From: Gemmobacter sp.
GTDB taxonomy: Bacteria; Pseudomonadota; Alphaproteobacteria; Rhodobacterales; Rhodobacteraceae
Direction of reading: 5' to 3'
NCBI RefSeq assembly: GCF_034676705.1
Contig: NZ_JAUCBS010000002.1
Location: forward strand, 134,001-198,000
DNA length: 64,000 nucleotides
Shown here: positions 50,116 to 59,565 of the stretch, piece by piece
Position numbering within the stretch: the stretch's first letter is position 1
Layout: every line of letters starts with the position of its first letter
Program-made: the position numbers and the translations under genes
Notes under the pieces: model-generated
Told to the model about the DNA's origin: nothing
Seen by the model: only the letters and a program-made list of their open reading frames with translations
Database searches by the model: none

Positions 50116-51179
50116 CGGCGCTGGCCGATCTGCTGATACGGCGGATCGCGGCAGGCGGGCCGATCACCCTGGCCGACTACATGGCCGATTGCCTGCTGCA
50201 CCCCGATCACGGCTATTACACCCGGGCCGAACCCTTTGGCGCGGCGGGCGATTTCATCACGGCGCCAGAGATTTCGCAGATGTTCGGCGAATTGCTGGGC
50301 CTGTGGCTGGCGCAATGCTGGCTGGATCAGGGGGCGCCCGCCTTTACGCTCGCCGAACTCGGCCCGGGGCGGGGCACGCTGATGGCCGATGTGCTGCGGG
50401 CCACGCGCGGGGTGCCGGGGTTTCACGCCGCGGCACAGGTCGCGCTGGTCGAGGCATCGCCGCGCCTGCGCGCCATCCAGCAGACCCGGCTGGCCCCGCA
50501 TCCGGTGACCTGGGCCGACAGCCTGGATGCGTTGCCGGATGGCCCGCTGTTCCTGCTGGCGAACGAATTCTTCGATGCCCTGCCGGTGCGCCAGTTCGCC
50601 CGCGCGGGGAATGGTTGGGCGGAAACCATGGTCACCGTGCAGGATGGCGCGCTGGCGCTGGCCCGGGCCACCCCTGCCCCGCTGGCCGCGCTGGCCCATC
50701 GGCTGGCCGACACGCGCGAGGACGACATCGTGGAAACCTGCCCCGCCGCCCCCGGCATCGCCCAAGCCATCGCCACCCGCATCGCCCATCATGGCGGCGC
50801 GGCGCTGATCGTCGATTATGGCGGCTGGCACAGCCTGGGCGATACGGTGCAGGCGATGAAGGCGCATGGCTATTGCAGCCTGCTGGACACGCCCGGTCAG
50901 GCCGACATCACCGCCCATGTCGATTTCGAACCGCTGGCCCGCGCCGCCCTTGCCGGGGGTGCCACCGTCCATGGCCCGGTGGCGCAAGGCGCGCTGCTGG
51001 AGCGGCTGGGCATTGCCGCCCGGGCCGCCCGGCTGGCGCAAGCGCTGTCGGGCGATGGGCTGGCCAGCCACACCGCCGCAACGCGCCGCTTGACCCACCC
51101 CGACGAAATGGGAACCTTGTTCCAGGCGCTGGCAATCCTGCCCGCGTCCGCCCCCTTGCCTGCCGGATTTGCCCAGTGA
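50112..51179 (+). CDS. midA: SAM-dependent methyltransferase, MidA/NDUFAF7 family
   Basis: 355 residues. SAM motif ELGPGRGTLMADVLRA, preceded by GAAGDFITAPEISQMFGELLG, and LLANEFFDALPVRQF are the family blocks (PF02636). In mitochondria and proteobacteria this methyltransferase modifies an arginine of complex I NDUFS2/NuoD. The start is the ATG overlapping the lgt stop. Confidence 0.92.
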   Translation: MTALADLLIRRIAAGGPITLADYMADCLLHPDHGYYTRAEPFGAAGDFITAPEISQMFGELLGLWLAQCWLDQGAPAFTLAELGPGRGTLMADVLRATRGVPGFHAAAQVALVEASPRLRAIQQTRLAPHPVTWADSLDALPDGPLFLLANEFFDALPVRQFARAGNGWAETMVTVQDGALALARATPAPLAALAHRLADTREDDIVETCPAAPGIAQAIATRIAHHGGAALIVDYGGWHSLGDTVQAMKAHGYCSLLDTPGQADITAHVDFEPLARAALAGGATVHGPVAQGALLERLGIAARAARLAQALSGDGLASHTAATRRLTHPDEMGTLFQALAILPASAPLPAGFAQ

Positions 51180-51943
51180 CCGCGACCGCCGCCCTAGAAA
51201 TCCTGACCGCCCGCGCCCTGCATCCTGTCCGGCACGGGTTCTTCACCCGCAAGGGGGGGGCCTCGTCGGGCATCTTCGCCGGGCTGAACTGCGGGCAGGG
51301 ATCGTCCGACATGGCAGAGATGGTCGCGATCAACCGCGCCCGCGTGGCCGAGGCGATGGAGGCCGATGGTCAGGCGCTGGTCACCCTGAACCAGGTGCAT
51401 TCCGCCGATGTGGTGGTGCTGGATGCCCCGACCCAGGCCCGCCCCCGCGCCGATGCCATGGTAACGACCACCCCCGGCATCGTGCTGGGCATCCTGACCG
51501 CCGATTGCCAGCCCGTGCTGTTCGCCGACCAGACCGCCGGGGTGATCGGCGCCGCCCATGCCGGCTGGCGCGGCACGCTGGATGGCGTGCTGGAGGCGAC
51601 GCTGGAGGCGATGGAACGTCTTGGCGCACGGCGCGCCAACATTGCCGCCGTCATCGGCCCCACCATCAGCCAGTCGGCCTATGAGGTCGGGCAGGAATTC
51701 CTGGACCGTTTCATGGCCGAAGACACCGCCCTGTCGCGGTTCTTCATCAACGGCCAGGGCGGGCGCTACATGTTCGATCTGCCCGGCTACGGCCTCTATC
51801 GCCTGCGCGAGGCGGGGGCCGGTCATGCCGAATGGACCGGCCACTGCACCTACCGGGACGAGGGGCGATTCTATTCCTTCCGCCGCACCACCCACCGGGC
51901 CGAGGCAGATTACGGGCGGCTGATCTCGACCATCCGGTTGTGA
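51176..51943 (+). CDS. pgeF: YfiH/PgeF-type polyphenol oxidase-fold protein (multicopper-like)
   Basis: 255 residues. Metal-site residues His and Cys are in NQVHSADVV, TADCQPVLF and AHAGWRG. The family (DUF152, YfiH) is now linked to cleaving mis-linked peptidoglycan units, and earlier named laccase or adenosine phosphorylase. GTG start overlaps midA (GTGA). Confidence 0.9.
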   Translation: MTATAALEILTARALHPVRHGFFTRKGGASSGIFAGLNCGQGSSDMAEMVAINRARVAEAMEADGQALVTLNQVHSADVVVLDAPTQARPRADAMVTTTPGIVLGILTADCQPVLFADQTAGVIGAAHAGWRGTLDGVLEATLEAMERLGARRANIAAVIGPTISQSAYEVGQEFLDRFMAEDTALSRFFINGQGGRYMFDLPGYGLYRLREAGAGHAEWTGHCTYRDEGRFYSFRRTTHRAEADYGRLISTIRL

Positions 51944-52141
51944 TTCGGGCACGCCAGGCCACGGTTTCGCCACAGTCCCGCAGCCATCCGCCCGGATTAG
52001 CTGCAATTGCGGCATCAATCCCGCCCGCCAGCCATGGAAAAACCGCGCCCTTCCCCCGAAACGCGCCGCATTCCCGGCGATACTGTTGCCATGGCGGGAA
52101 CGATCCCGCCACCGGAACATCAGGTCAACCGGGGGTCACCC

Positions 52142-52273
52142 ATGCAAACGAAACGCCGCTGGCTTCGCTCTGTCCTCATCGCCGCCAAGGCGCCGCTGCC
52201 CGCCCTGCGGCGGCGGCCCAAGGCCAAACCCGCCACCGCCCCGCAAAACCGCCCGGCCCTGGCCGCGCGCTGA
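52142..52273 (+). CDS. Small basic peptide, hypothetical
   Basis: 43 residues: MQTKRRWLRSVLIAAKAPLPAL, then Lys/Arg-Pro-Ala-rich. Related short peptides with a KTKRRWxxSV start are common in Rhodobacterales as far as I recall; function unknown. Weak ribosome site (GGGGGT). Confidence 0.4.
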   Translation: MQTKRRWLRSVLIAAKAPLPALRRRPKAKPATAPQNRPALAAR

Positions 52274-52506
52274 CATCGGCTGCGGCACAATCGCGGTGCA
52301 ATCGGGGAAAATCTGCCCACGATTTGCCAAGACAGCGATTTAACTTTGACAAGCCGCCGGGTTTCGGCCACATTCTCCTTGTCCCGGATCGGGGCGCGCA
52401 GGGCTGGCAACGGCTCGCCGCCGGCCGAACGGGTTGCTCGGAAACGGTGGCCTTGCCTTGCGTCCTCTGACCCGCAGGCAGGGCCGCTGCCGTTTCGGGG
52501 CCCTGC

Positions 52507-52545
52507 TTTCGCTCTGATCCAAATATCCCCGCCGGAGGCATCCGC
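52507..52545 (+). repeat. Rhodobacterales intergenic box, short form (copy d)
   Basis: CGCTCTGATCCAAATATCC then CCGCCGGAGGCATCCGCC. It lies in the gap (52274-52568) between the small peptide gene and the convergent Lrp regulator; nothing else recognised there. Confidence 0.7.
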
Positions 52546-52568
52546 CACCGGCCATCCCGCGCGCCGGT

Positions 52569-53069
52569 TCAGGCCTGGCGCGCGATCCGGTCTTCCAGCA
52601 CGTCGAACGGCACGCCCGGATCATCCTTGGCACAGCGGATCACCAGGCTGGTCTTGACGTTGGACACATGCGCAGCCTTCAGCAATTCCCCGGTCAGGAA
52701 GTTCTGGAAGGTCGACAGATCGGGCGCCACGCATTTCAGGATGAAGTCGATCTCGCCGTTCAGCATGTGGCATTCGCGAACCAGCGGCCAGGCCCGGCAG
52801 CGCGCCTCAAAGGTGGAAAGATCCGCCTCGGCCTGGCTGGAAAGCCGGACCATGGCGAACACCTCAACCTCGAACCCCAGTTCGCGGGCGTCGATATTGG
52901 CGTGATAGCCCCGGATATAGCCCTGTTCCTCCAGCGTGCGCACCCGGCGCAGGCAGGGCGGCGCGGAAATGCCCACGCGCTTGGCCAGTTCCACATTGGT
53001 CATGCGCCCGTCGGCCTGCAACTCGGCCAGGATATGCCGGTCGATCGGGTCGAGTTTCGCGCCTGCCAT
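52569..53069 (-). CDS. Lrp/AsnC-family transcriptional regulator
   Basis: 166 residues. N-terminal helix-turn-helix (DPIDRHILAELQADGRMTNVELAKRVGISAPPCLRRVR) followed by the RAM effector domain (VEVFAMVRLSSQ, GEIDFILKCVAPDLSTFQNFL). It responds to amino acids; targets unknown. It diverges from trxB with a 168-base gap, so it might control trxB, but this is only position. Confidence 0.92.
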   Translation of the reverse strand: MAGAKLDPIDRHILAELQADGRMTNVELAKRVGISAPPCLRRVRTLEEQGYIRGYHANIDARELGFEVEVFAMVRLSSQAEADLSTFEARCRAWPLVRECHMLNGEIDFILKCVAPDLSTFQNFLTGELLKAAHVSNVKTSLVIRCAKDDPGVPFDVLEDRIARQA

Positions 53070-53237
53070 CGGTTTGCCTCCAGAATTGCGCGGAACTTAT
53101 GCGTTTGCCCCCGGATGCGCAATATTGTTTCGTCCGGTGACGGCAGTTTGATATGTCGCACCCGCGACGCCCCGCCACTGGCGCAAGGCCGCCCAGGCGC
53201 CTATATGGTCCCGACCAGTCAGGAAAGGGCGCCTTAC

Positions 53238-54176
53238 ATGGCCGAGACGCGGCATACCAGAGTTCTCATCATCGGCTCCGGCCCTGCCGGCTATACGGCG
53301 GCGGTCTATGCCAGCCGTGCCATGCTGCAACCGATCCTTGTGCAGGGCATGCAGCCCGGCGGCCAGCTGACCATCACAACCGATGTGGAAAACTGGCCCG
53401 GCGACAAGACTGTCATGGGCCCCGACCTGATGCTGCGCATGGAGGACCACGCGCGCGAGATGGGGGCCGAGATCGTGACCGACATGATCACGGCGCTGGA
53501 TCTGTCGAAACGCCCCTTCACCGCCACCGGCGACAGCGGCACGACCTATACCGCCGATGCGGTGATCCTGGCGACCGGCGCACAGGCGAAATGGCTGGGC
53601 ATCCCGTCCGAGGAAAAGTTCAAGGGCTTTGGCGTTTCGGCCTGCGCCACCTGTGACGGATTCTTCTATCGCGGCCGCGAGGTGGTGGTGATCGGCGGCG
53701 GCAACACCGCCGTCGAAGAGGCGCTGTTCCTGACCAATTTCGCCACCAAGGTCACACTGATCCACCGCCGCGACAGTTTCCGCGCCGAAAAGATCATGCA
53801 GGACCGGCTGTTCAAGAACCCCAAGGTTCAGGTGCTGTGGAACCACACGGTCGAGGAGATCCTGGGCACCGAAGCCCCCCTGGGCGTCACCGGCATTCGG
53901 GCAAAGCACGTGCAGACCGGCGCGGAAACCATCATTCCGGCCGATGGGTTCTTCGTCGCCATCGGCCATGCCCCGGCATCGGATCTGGTCAAGGACCAGC
54001 TGGACCTGCATTCGGGCGGCTATGTCACCGTGGAACCGGGCAGCACCCGTACCAGCATTCCGGGCGTCTTTGCCGCCGGCGACCTGACCGATCACATCTA
54101 CCGTCAGGCCGTCACCTCGGCCGGCATGGGCTGCATGGCCGCGCTTGATGCCGAACGCTTCCTGGCCGGTCACTGA
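53238..54176 (+). CDS. trxB: Thioredoxin reductase
   Basis: 312 residues. FAD motif GSGPAGYTAAVY (13-24), redox CATCD (Cys136/139) and NADPH motif GGGNTAVEEA are standard for the short bacterial enzyme. It reduces thioredoxin with NADPH. The start has GAAAGGGCG ahead. Its end overlaps the RES-domain gene by 29 bases. Confidence 0.96.
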   Translation: MAETRHTRVLIIGSGPAGYTAAVYASRAMLQPILVQGMQPGGQLTITTDVENWPGDKTVMGPDLMLRMEDHAREMGAEIVTDMITALDLSKRPFTATGDSGTTYTADAVILATGAQAKWLGIPSEEKFKGFGVSACATCDGFFYRGREVVVIGGGNTAVEEALFLTNFATKVTLIHRRDSFRAEKIMQDRLFKNPKVQVLWNHTVEEILGTEAPLGVTGIRAKHVQTGAETIIPADGFFVAIGHAPASDLVKDQLDLHSGGYVTVEPGSTRTSIPGVFAAGDLTDHIYRQAVTSAGMGCMAALDAERFLAGH

Positions 54177-54648
54177 TCTTTCCGGCCGCTTCTGGCGCAT
54201 CCTGCCAGCGGCGGCCGATCCGCTGTCCCCGGTCCGCTCGGCCGAAGGGCGGTTCCACCATTCGGGGCAGGCGGCGCTCTATTGCTCGCCCACGGCCGAG
54301 GCGGCAGGCCATGCCGTGGCCGCCTACCGCCGCCCCGGCGATGCGCCCCGGCTGGCTTATCCGCTGTTCCTGTGCGCCGCGCGCATCGCCGATCTGCGGC
54401 AACCTGCAACGGTCAGGGCGCTTGGCCTGACGGGCCAGGAAACCGCCGTGCCCTGGCTGCCGGAACGCGCCGCCGGCCTGCCCGCCACCAGCTGGACTGC
54501 CTCGGATACGGCGCGCGCGGCCGGCGCCTGCGGCATGATCTACACCGCCCGCAGCGCGCCGGACCGCTGGCATCTGGTGCTGTTCCGCTGGAACCTGGCC
54601 AACGGCGCCCGCCTTGCGCCGGATGGCGCGCCCATCGCCGCCCCTTGA
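54148..54648 (+). CDS. RES-domain protein (NAD+-degrading toxin family)
   Basis: 166 residues. GRFWRILPAAADPLS, GRFHHSGQAALYCSPTAEAAGHAVAAY and LFRWN match the RES fold, which in known cases is an NAD+ phosphorylase toxin paired with an Xre/MbcA-like antitoxin. No antitoxin gene is next to it. The ATG lies within the trxB end (29-base overlap), so it may be translationally coupled. Family assignment is from motif pattern only. Confidence 0.65.
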   Translation: MPNASWPVTDLSGRFWRILPAAADPLSPVRSAEGRFHHSGQAALYCSPTAEAAGHAVAAYRRPGDAPRLAYPLFLCAARIADLRQPATVRALGLTGQETAVPWLPERAAGLPATSWTASDTARAAGACGMIYTARSAPDRWHLVLFRWNLANGARLAPDGAPIAAP

Positions 54649-54698
54649 CGCCCTGCCCCCGTTCGGCTGTCCTGCCCCCGCCAGCCACGGAGACGCTC

Positions 54699-55466
54699 AT
54701 GGCCCTGCTCTATGCCCCCCGGGCGCTGCTCGGCCTGCTGACGCCACAGGCCAATACCACGGTGGAACCGGAAGTCGGCCTGCTGCTGCCCCCCGGCTTC
54801 GGCCAGATCACGGCGCGGCTGACCAGCCGCTGCGCCAGCATGGATGACCGGCTGATCGACTATTTCGCCCGCATTGCCGATACCGCCGCCCAGTTCGCCA
54901 ACGCCCCGGTCGCCGCAATCGGCTTTGCCTGCACCGGCGCCTCCTACCTTGTCGGCGCCGGACCCGAGGCTCAGGCGCTGGCAACCCTGTCGACCAGCGG
55001 CAAACCCGTGATCAGCGCCGGCCAGGCCATCGCCCAGGCCCTGCGCGCTCTCGGGGCGACACGCATCGCCATCGCCTCGCCCTATGGCGCCGCGCTGACC
55101 GACCGCGCGGCAGACTACTGGCACCAGCACGGCTTCACCCTGACCCGGATCGAACCCATCGCCGAGGATCGCGCCGCCTTTCACCCGATCTACGCCCATT
55201 CCGCCGATCATGTGGCCACCGCGACAACGCGCCTGCTGGCCGATCCCTCGGGGGCCGAGGCCATCGTGCTGCTGGGCACCGGCCTGCCCACCCTGCCCGC
55301 GCTTGTTCAGGCGGCGGATGCAACCATTCCGGTGCTGTCGTCGAACCTGTGCCTGGCCTGGGCGCTGTGCCATGCCGCAACCGGCACCCCGGCCGATGCC
55401 GCCAGCCTGCACCACTGGCGCAAGGGCCATCACTGGCAGGCCCGGCTGGCCACCGCCCTGCCCTGA
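54699..55466 (+). CDS. Maleate isomerase/Asp-Glu racemase superfamily protein
   Basis: 255 residues. GLLTPQANTTVEPEVGLLLP near the start, IGFACTGASYLVG with the first catalytic Cys and VLSSNLCLAWALC with the second Cys give the paired-Cys pattern of maleate cis-trans isomerases and arylmalonate decarboxylases. Isomerisation of maleate to fumarate is possible; the substrate is not certain. ACGGAGA ahead of the start. Confidence 0.83.
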   Translation: MALLYAPRALLGLLTPQANTTVEPEVGLLLPPGFGQITARLTSRCASMDDRLIDYFARIADTAAQFANAPVAAIGFACTGASYLVGAGPEAQALATLSTSGKPVISAGQAIAQALRALGATRIAIASPYGAALTDRAADYWHQHGFTLTRIEPIAEDRAAFHPIYAHSADHVATATTRLLADPSGAEAIVLLGTGLPTLPALVQAADATIPVLSSNLCLAWALCHAATGTPADAASLHHWRKGHHWQARLATALP

Positions 55467-55469
55467 CCC

Positions 55470-55512
55470 ATTCGCTCTGATCCAAATATCCCCGCCGGAG
55501 GCAGCCGACGCC
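55470..55512 (+). repeat. Rhodobacterales intergenic box, short form (copy e)
   Basis: CGCTCTGATCCAAATATCC then CCGCCGGAGGCAGCCGACGCC, right after the maleate-isomerase-like stop. A terminator-like hairpin follows at 55556. Confidence 0.7.
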
Positions 55513-55555
55513 GGCCACGGGCACCACCGCCCCGCATGGGCGCGCGGCAGCCGCT

Positions 55556-55584
55556 GGTGCCGGGGGCTCGATGCCCCCGGCGCC
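55556..55584. terminator. Hairpin between convergent maleate-isomerase-like gene and ecm
   Basis: GCCGGGGGC-TCGAT-GCCCCCGGC with further G-U/GC pairs outward, 12 bases before the ecm stop. Could serve both convergent genes. Confidence 0.55.
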
Positions 55585-55595
55585 AGCCCGCCCCC

Positions 55596-57554
55596 TCAGG
55601 CGGCCAGCGGCGCCTTGTCGACCAGCGCGACGATATCCATCATGATGCGGTTCAGCTCGAAATCCTTCGGCGTGTACACCGCCGCCACGCCCATGGCGCG
55701 CAGACGCTCGGCATCCTCCTCGGGGATGATGCCGCCCACCACCACCGGAACATCGGCCAGCCCCGCCGCAGTCATCCGCCCCATCAGATCCTCGATCAAC
55801 GGCAGATGGCTGCCCGACAGGATCGACAGGCCGACGACATGCGCCGCCTCGGCCTCGGCCGCCGCGACGATCTCGGCCGGGGTCAGGCGGATGCCTTCAT
55901 AGGTGATGTCCATGCCGCAATCGCGGGCGCGGGCGGCGATCTGTTCGGCGCCGTTGGAATGGCCGTCCAGCCCCGGCTTGCCCACCAGGAACTTCAGCCG
56001 CCGCCCCAGGCGCGAGGATGCCGCGTCCACCGCCTCGCGGATCGGCTCCAGCCCTTCGGTGCGGTTCGACACCGCGCGCGACACGCCGGTCGGGCCGCGA
56101 TACAGGCCAAACACCGACCGCACCGTTTCCCCCCATTCGCCGGTCGTGGCGCCGGCCTTGGCCGCCGCGATCGAGGCGGGCATCACATTGGCCCCCGATT
56201 GCGCATCGGCCCGCAGCCGGGCAAGTGCTGCGCGCACCGCGCCCTCGTCGCGGCCAGCGCGCCAGGCCTTCAACCGACCGATCTGGTCGGCCTCGGCCTC
56301 GGCATCCACCACCATGATCGCGCCATTGCCGGCCGTCAGCGGCGAGGCTTCGGTCGAGGTAAAGCGGTTCACGCCCACCACCACCGTCTCGCCGGCCTCG
56401 ATCCGGCCGATCCGGTCGGCATTCGCCTCGACCAGACGGGATTTCATGTATTCGATGGCGTCGATGGCGCCGCCCATGGCGTCGATCTGCGCCAGTTCGG
56501 CCCGGGCGCCATCCTTCAGCGCCGCCACCTTGGCCTCGACCGCCGGGTTGCCGTCGAACAGGTCGCCATATTCCAGCAGGTCGGTTTCATAGGCGACGAT
56601 CTGCTGCATCCGCAGCGACCATTGCTGATCCCAGGGGCGCGGCAGGCCCAGCGCCTCGTTCCAGGCCGGCAACTGCACCGCCCGCGCCCGCGCCTTTTTC
56701 GACAGCGTGACAGCCAGCATCTCCAGCAGGATGCGGTAGACGTTGTTTTCCGGCTGCGGCTCGGTCAGGCCCAGGCTGTTCACCTGCACGCCATAGCGGA
56801 AGCGGCGGTATTTCGCATCCTGCACCCCGTAGCGGTCCAGGCAGATCTCGTCCCACAGATCGACAAAGGCGCGCATCTTGCACATCTCGGTCACGAACCG
56901 GATACCTGCGTTCACAAAGAACGAGATGCGCCCCACCATGTCGGGGAAATCGGCGGCCGATACCTTGCCCTTCAGATCGTCCAGCACCGCCTGCGCGGTG
57001 GCCAGCGCAAAGGCCAGCTCCTGTTCCGGCGTCGCCCCCGCCTCTTGCAGGTGGTAGGAACACACGTTCATCGGGTTCCATTTCGGCAGATGTTTCTGCG
57101 TATAGGCCGCAACGTCGGTGATCATCCGCAAGGACGGGCGCGGCGGGCAGATATAGGTGCCGCGTGACAGGTATTCCTTGATGATGTCGTTCTGCACCGT
57201 GCCTTGCAGCTTGGAAACATCGGCGCCCTGTTCCTCGGCCACCGCGATATACAGCGACAACAGCCACGGTGCGGTGGCGTTGATCGTCATCGAGGTGTTC
57301 ATCTGTTCCAGCGGGATGTTGTCGAACAGCGCCCGCATGTCGCCGATATGGCAGACGGGCACGCCCACCTTGCCCACTTCGCCGCGGCTCAGTTCGTGGT
57401 CGCTGTCATAGCCGGTCTGGGTCGGCAGGTCGAAGGCCACCGACAGGCCGGTCTGCCCCTTGGACAGGTTGTTCCGATACAGTTCGTTCGACGCCGCCGC
57501 CGTGGAATGGCCGGCATAGGTGCGGAACAACCAGGGCTTTTCCTTCTGGGTCAT
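55596..57554 (-). CDS. ecm: (2R)-Ethylmalonyl-CoA mutase
   Basis: 652 residues, the length of the EMC-specific mutase rather than the ~715-residue methylmalonyl-CoA mutase. The N-terminus (WLFRTYAGHSTAAASNELYR) and RQ-like segments (SVAFDLPTQTGYDSDH, TINATAPWLLSLYIAVAEEQGAD) match the Rhodobacter enzyme. The cobalamin-binding C-terminal domain has GLDGHSNG near residue 527. It makes methylsuccinyl-CoA from ethylmalonyl-CoA using B12. The AATGTTGC motif is 26 bases ahead of the start. Confidence 0.93.
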   Translation of the reverse strand: MTQKEKPWLFRTYAGHSTAAASNELYRNNLSKGQTGLSVAFDLPTQTGYDSDHELSRGEVGKVGVPVCHIGDMRALFDNIPLEQMNTSMTINATAPWLLSLYIAVAEEQGADVSKLQGTVQNDIIKEYLSRGTYICPPRPSLRMITDVAAYTQKHLPKWNPMNVCSYHLQEAGATPEQELAFALATAQAVLDDLKGKVSAADFPDMVGRISFFVNAGIRFVTEMCKMRAFVDLWDEICLDRYGVQDAKYRRFRYGVQVNSLGLTEPQPENNVYRILLEMLAVTLSKKARARAVQLPAWNEALGLPRPWDQQWSLRMQQIVAYETDLLEYGDLFDGNPAVEAKVAALKDGARAELAQIDAMGGAIDAIEYMKSRLVEANADRIGRIEAGETVVVGVNRFTSTEASPLTAGNGAIMVVDAEAEADQIGRLKAWRAGRDEGAVRAALARLRADAQSGANVMPASIAAAKAGATTGEWGETVRSVFGLYRGPTGVSRAVSNRTEGLEPIREAVDAASSRLGRRLKFLVGKPGLDGHSNGAEQIAARARDCGMDITYEGIRLTPAEIVAAAEAEAAHVVGLSILSGSHLPLIEDLMGRMTAAGLADVPVVVGGIIPEEDAERLRAMGVAAVYTPKDFELNRIMMDIVALVDKAPLAA

Positions 57555-57572
57555 GGCAAGGCCTCCGTGCAA

Positions 57573-57587
57573 GCGCAGCGCAACATT
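57573..57587 (-). promoter_or_regulatory. AATGTTGCGCTGCGC motif upstream of ecm
   Basis: On the minus strand AATGTTGCGCTGCGC, immediately upstream of ecm. The part GTTGCGCTGCGC recurs exactly at 62045-62056 before the PhaJ-like gene. Confidence 0.45.
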
Positions 57588-57714
57588 CTTGCCGAACGGA
57601 TGATGCAGGCGCAAGATCATGTCAAGTCAGATTCGCCGCAATGCGGCGTCCGGGGCCATCTGCCCGCTATTCAAACTGCCGCGATTGTGATTTGATTTCA
57701 CCTGCGGCGCAGTT

Positions 57715-57730
57715 GTTGCGCGGCAACATT
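57715..57730. promoter_or_regulatory. GTTGC-GCG-GCAAC palindrome with AATGTTGC
   Basis: GTTGCGCGGCAAC is a perfect 5-bp inverted repeat with a 3-base gap; extending it gives AATGTTGC on the minus strand. It is 17 bases before the small secreted protein gene and resembles the site before ccr. Confidence 0.45.
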
Positions 57731-57747
57731 TTCAATCGGGTGATACC

Positions 57748-58077
57748 ATGGGCTTCAGACCCACCGCTTTGCTTCTGTGTTCGGCAATCGTCACGAGTCT
57801 TGCTTTTCCTGCTACCGCGCTTGATCGCCGGGTCAAGATCGTCAACCGCACCGGCTATACCATCGTCGAGTTCTACGGGTCCAACAAGGGCACCGATTCC
57901 TGGGAAGAGGACATCCTGGGCAGCGGCACGCTGGATTCCGGGGAAAGCGTGACGATCAACTTCGACGACCGTTCGGGCTATTGCGTCTATGACTTCAAGG
58001 CAGTGTTCAACGATGGCGACGTGCTGATCCGCCGTGGCGTGAACGTTTGCGAACTGGGCACGTTCACCTACGAATGA
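57748..58077 (+). CDS. Small secreted protein of unknown function
   Basis: 109 residues with a signal peptide (to about residue 25, AFPATA). The mature part (VKIVNRTGYTIVEFYGSNKGTDSWEEDILGSG..SGYCVYDFKAVFNDG..NVCELGTFTYE) has two cysteines and a beta-rich pattern. It is kept near ecm in related genomes as far as I recall. Function unknown. Confidence 0.75.
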   Translation: MGFRPTALLLCSAIVTSLAFPATALDRRVKIVNRTGYTIVEFYGSNKGTDSWEEDILGSGTLDSGESVTINFDDRSGYCVYDFKAVFNDGDVLIRRGVNVCELGTFTYE

Positions 58078-58139
58078 TCGCCGCGCATCCGGCGCGCAGG
58101 CAGTTGACCCGCGCGCCGGTTTGCCGCGAAAGTGCCTGC

Positions 58140-59540
58140 ATGTTCGGCACTGTGGAAATCCCTCTCTGGTTGCTGGTGCTGATCCTGGCCTTTGCCGCGG
58201 TCACCTTTGCGTCGCATTTCCTGTTCCCCTCGGTGCGCTGGTTCTTTCGGCGGCGGATGGAACGGGCGGTGTCGGAACTGAACCGCCGCCTGCATCGCCC
58301 GATCGAGCCGTTCAAGCTGCTGGAACGCCACGACCGCATCCAGCAGATCGTCTACGATCCGCAGGTGCTGGCCGCCACGCTGGACCATTCCCGCACCGAA
58401 GGCGTGCCGCGCAATGTGGCCTTTGAAACCGCGCGGCGCTATGCGCGGGAAATCGTGCCGGGGTTTTCCGCCAGCGTCTATTTCGGCTTTTCGGTGCGGG
58501 CGGCGCGCTGGCTGTCGCGGCTGCTGTATCGGGTGCAGGTGATTTCGCCCGACGAGGCGGCGTTGCAGGCCGTCGATCCGCGCGCCACCGTGGTGTTCGT
58601 GATGAACCATCGCAGCAACATGGATTACGTGCTGGTCACCTGGCTGGTGTCCAGCCGGATGACGCTGTCCTATGCGGTGGGCGAATGGGCGCGGGTCTGG
58701 CCGCTGTCCTGGCTGATCCGGGCGATGGGGGCCTATTTCATCCGGCGGAAAACGCCGAATCCGCTCTATCGCAAGGTGCTGGAACGCTATGTCCAGACCT
58801 CGACCGCCGAAGGCGTCGCGCAGGCGATCTTTCCCGAAGGCGGGCTGTCGCTGACCGGCCGCGTCGGGCCGGCCAAGCTGGGGCTGCTCAGCTACATCCT
58901 GGCCGAGGCGCAAAAGGGCGCGCAGCCGGTGGTCTTTGTGCCGGTGGGCCTGGGCTATGACCGCGTGCTGGAAGACCGCATCCTGGGCGCCGCGCAGGAT
59001 GCCGGGGTGCGGCGGTTCAAGGCCAAGCTGTCGCTGGTCATGCTGCATGTCGCACGCATGCTCTGGCGCCGGCTGTGGGGCCGCTGGAAGGGTTTCGGTG
59101 GCGCCGCTGTCAGCTTTGGCCAGCCCATCGCGCTGGAAACCCTGCTGGCCGAGGATCCCGCCCTGACGCCCGAGGCGCTGGGGGCGCTGCTGATGCAGGG
59201 GGTGCGAAAGGTGGTGCCCGTGCTGCCCGTGCCGCTGGTCGCCGCCGCCCTGCTGCGCGCCGGGCAGCCGCTGTCCCGGCCGGATCTGGCCGCCGCCGCC
59301 AGCGCCCTGGCGGCCGAGCTGCGCGCAGCCGGCGCCGTGATGGCGCTTGGCCCCCTTGCACCCGAGGAGATGCTGGCCGAGGCGGTGAAGTCGCTGGCCG
59401 ACCGTGGCGCCATCGCCGCCGAAGGCGGGCGGCTGCGGGTGGCCGATGCAGCACTTCTGGGCTTTCAGGCCGCGCCAGCGCAGCAAATTCAGGATGCAGC
59501 TGCGGCGAAAGCGCCACAGAACGAATCCGTCGAGACATAA
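58140..59540 (+). CDS. 1-acyl-sn-glycerol-3-phosphate/glycerol-3-phosphate acyltransferase
   Basis: 466 residues. An N-terminal membrane helix (9-30), then the acyltransferase HX4D motif NHRSNMD (His157-Asp162) and FPEGGLSLTG; the C-terminal 130 residues are extra and Ala-rich. It acylates glycerol-3-phosphate or lysophosphatidate at the inner membrane. Between ecm and ccr, so the two EMC genes are not adjacent as in some relatives. Confidence 0.88.
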   Translation: MFGTVEIPLWLLVLILAFAAVTFASHFLFPSVRWFFRRRMERAVSELNRRLHRPIEPFKLLERHDRIQQIVYDPQVLAATLDHSRTEGVPRNVAFETARRYAREIVPGFSASVYFGFSVRAARWLSRLLYRVQVISPDEAALQAVDPRATVVFVMNHRSNMDYVLVTWLVSSRMTLSYAVGEWARVWPLSWLIRAMGAYFIRRKTPNPLYRKVLERYVQTSTAEGVAQAIFPEGGLSLTGRVGPAKLGLLSYILAEAQKGAQPVVFVPVGLGYDRVLEDRILGAAQDAGVRRFKAKLSLVMLHVARMLWRRLWGRWKGFGGAAVSFGQPIALETLLAEDPALTPEALGALLMQGVRKVVPVLPVPLVAAALLRAGQPLSRPDLAAAASALAAELRAAGAVMALGPLAPEEMLAEAVKSLADRGAIAAEGGRLRVADAALLGFQAAPAQQIQDAAAAKAPQNESVET

Positions 59541-59565
59541 AGTTTCAATTAGCACTCAATTGCTA

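Noticed and set aside
55596..57554. Methylmalonyl-CoA mutase
   Set aside because: Length (652) and N-terminal sequence match the ethylmalonyl-CoA mutase; ccr nearby supports this.
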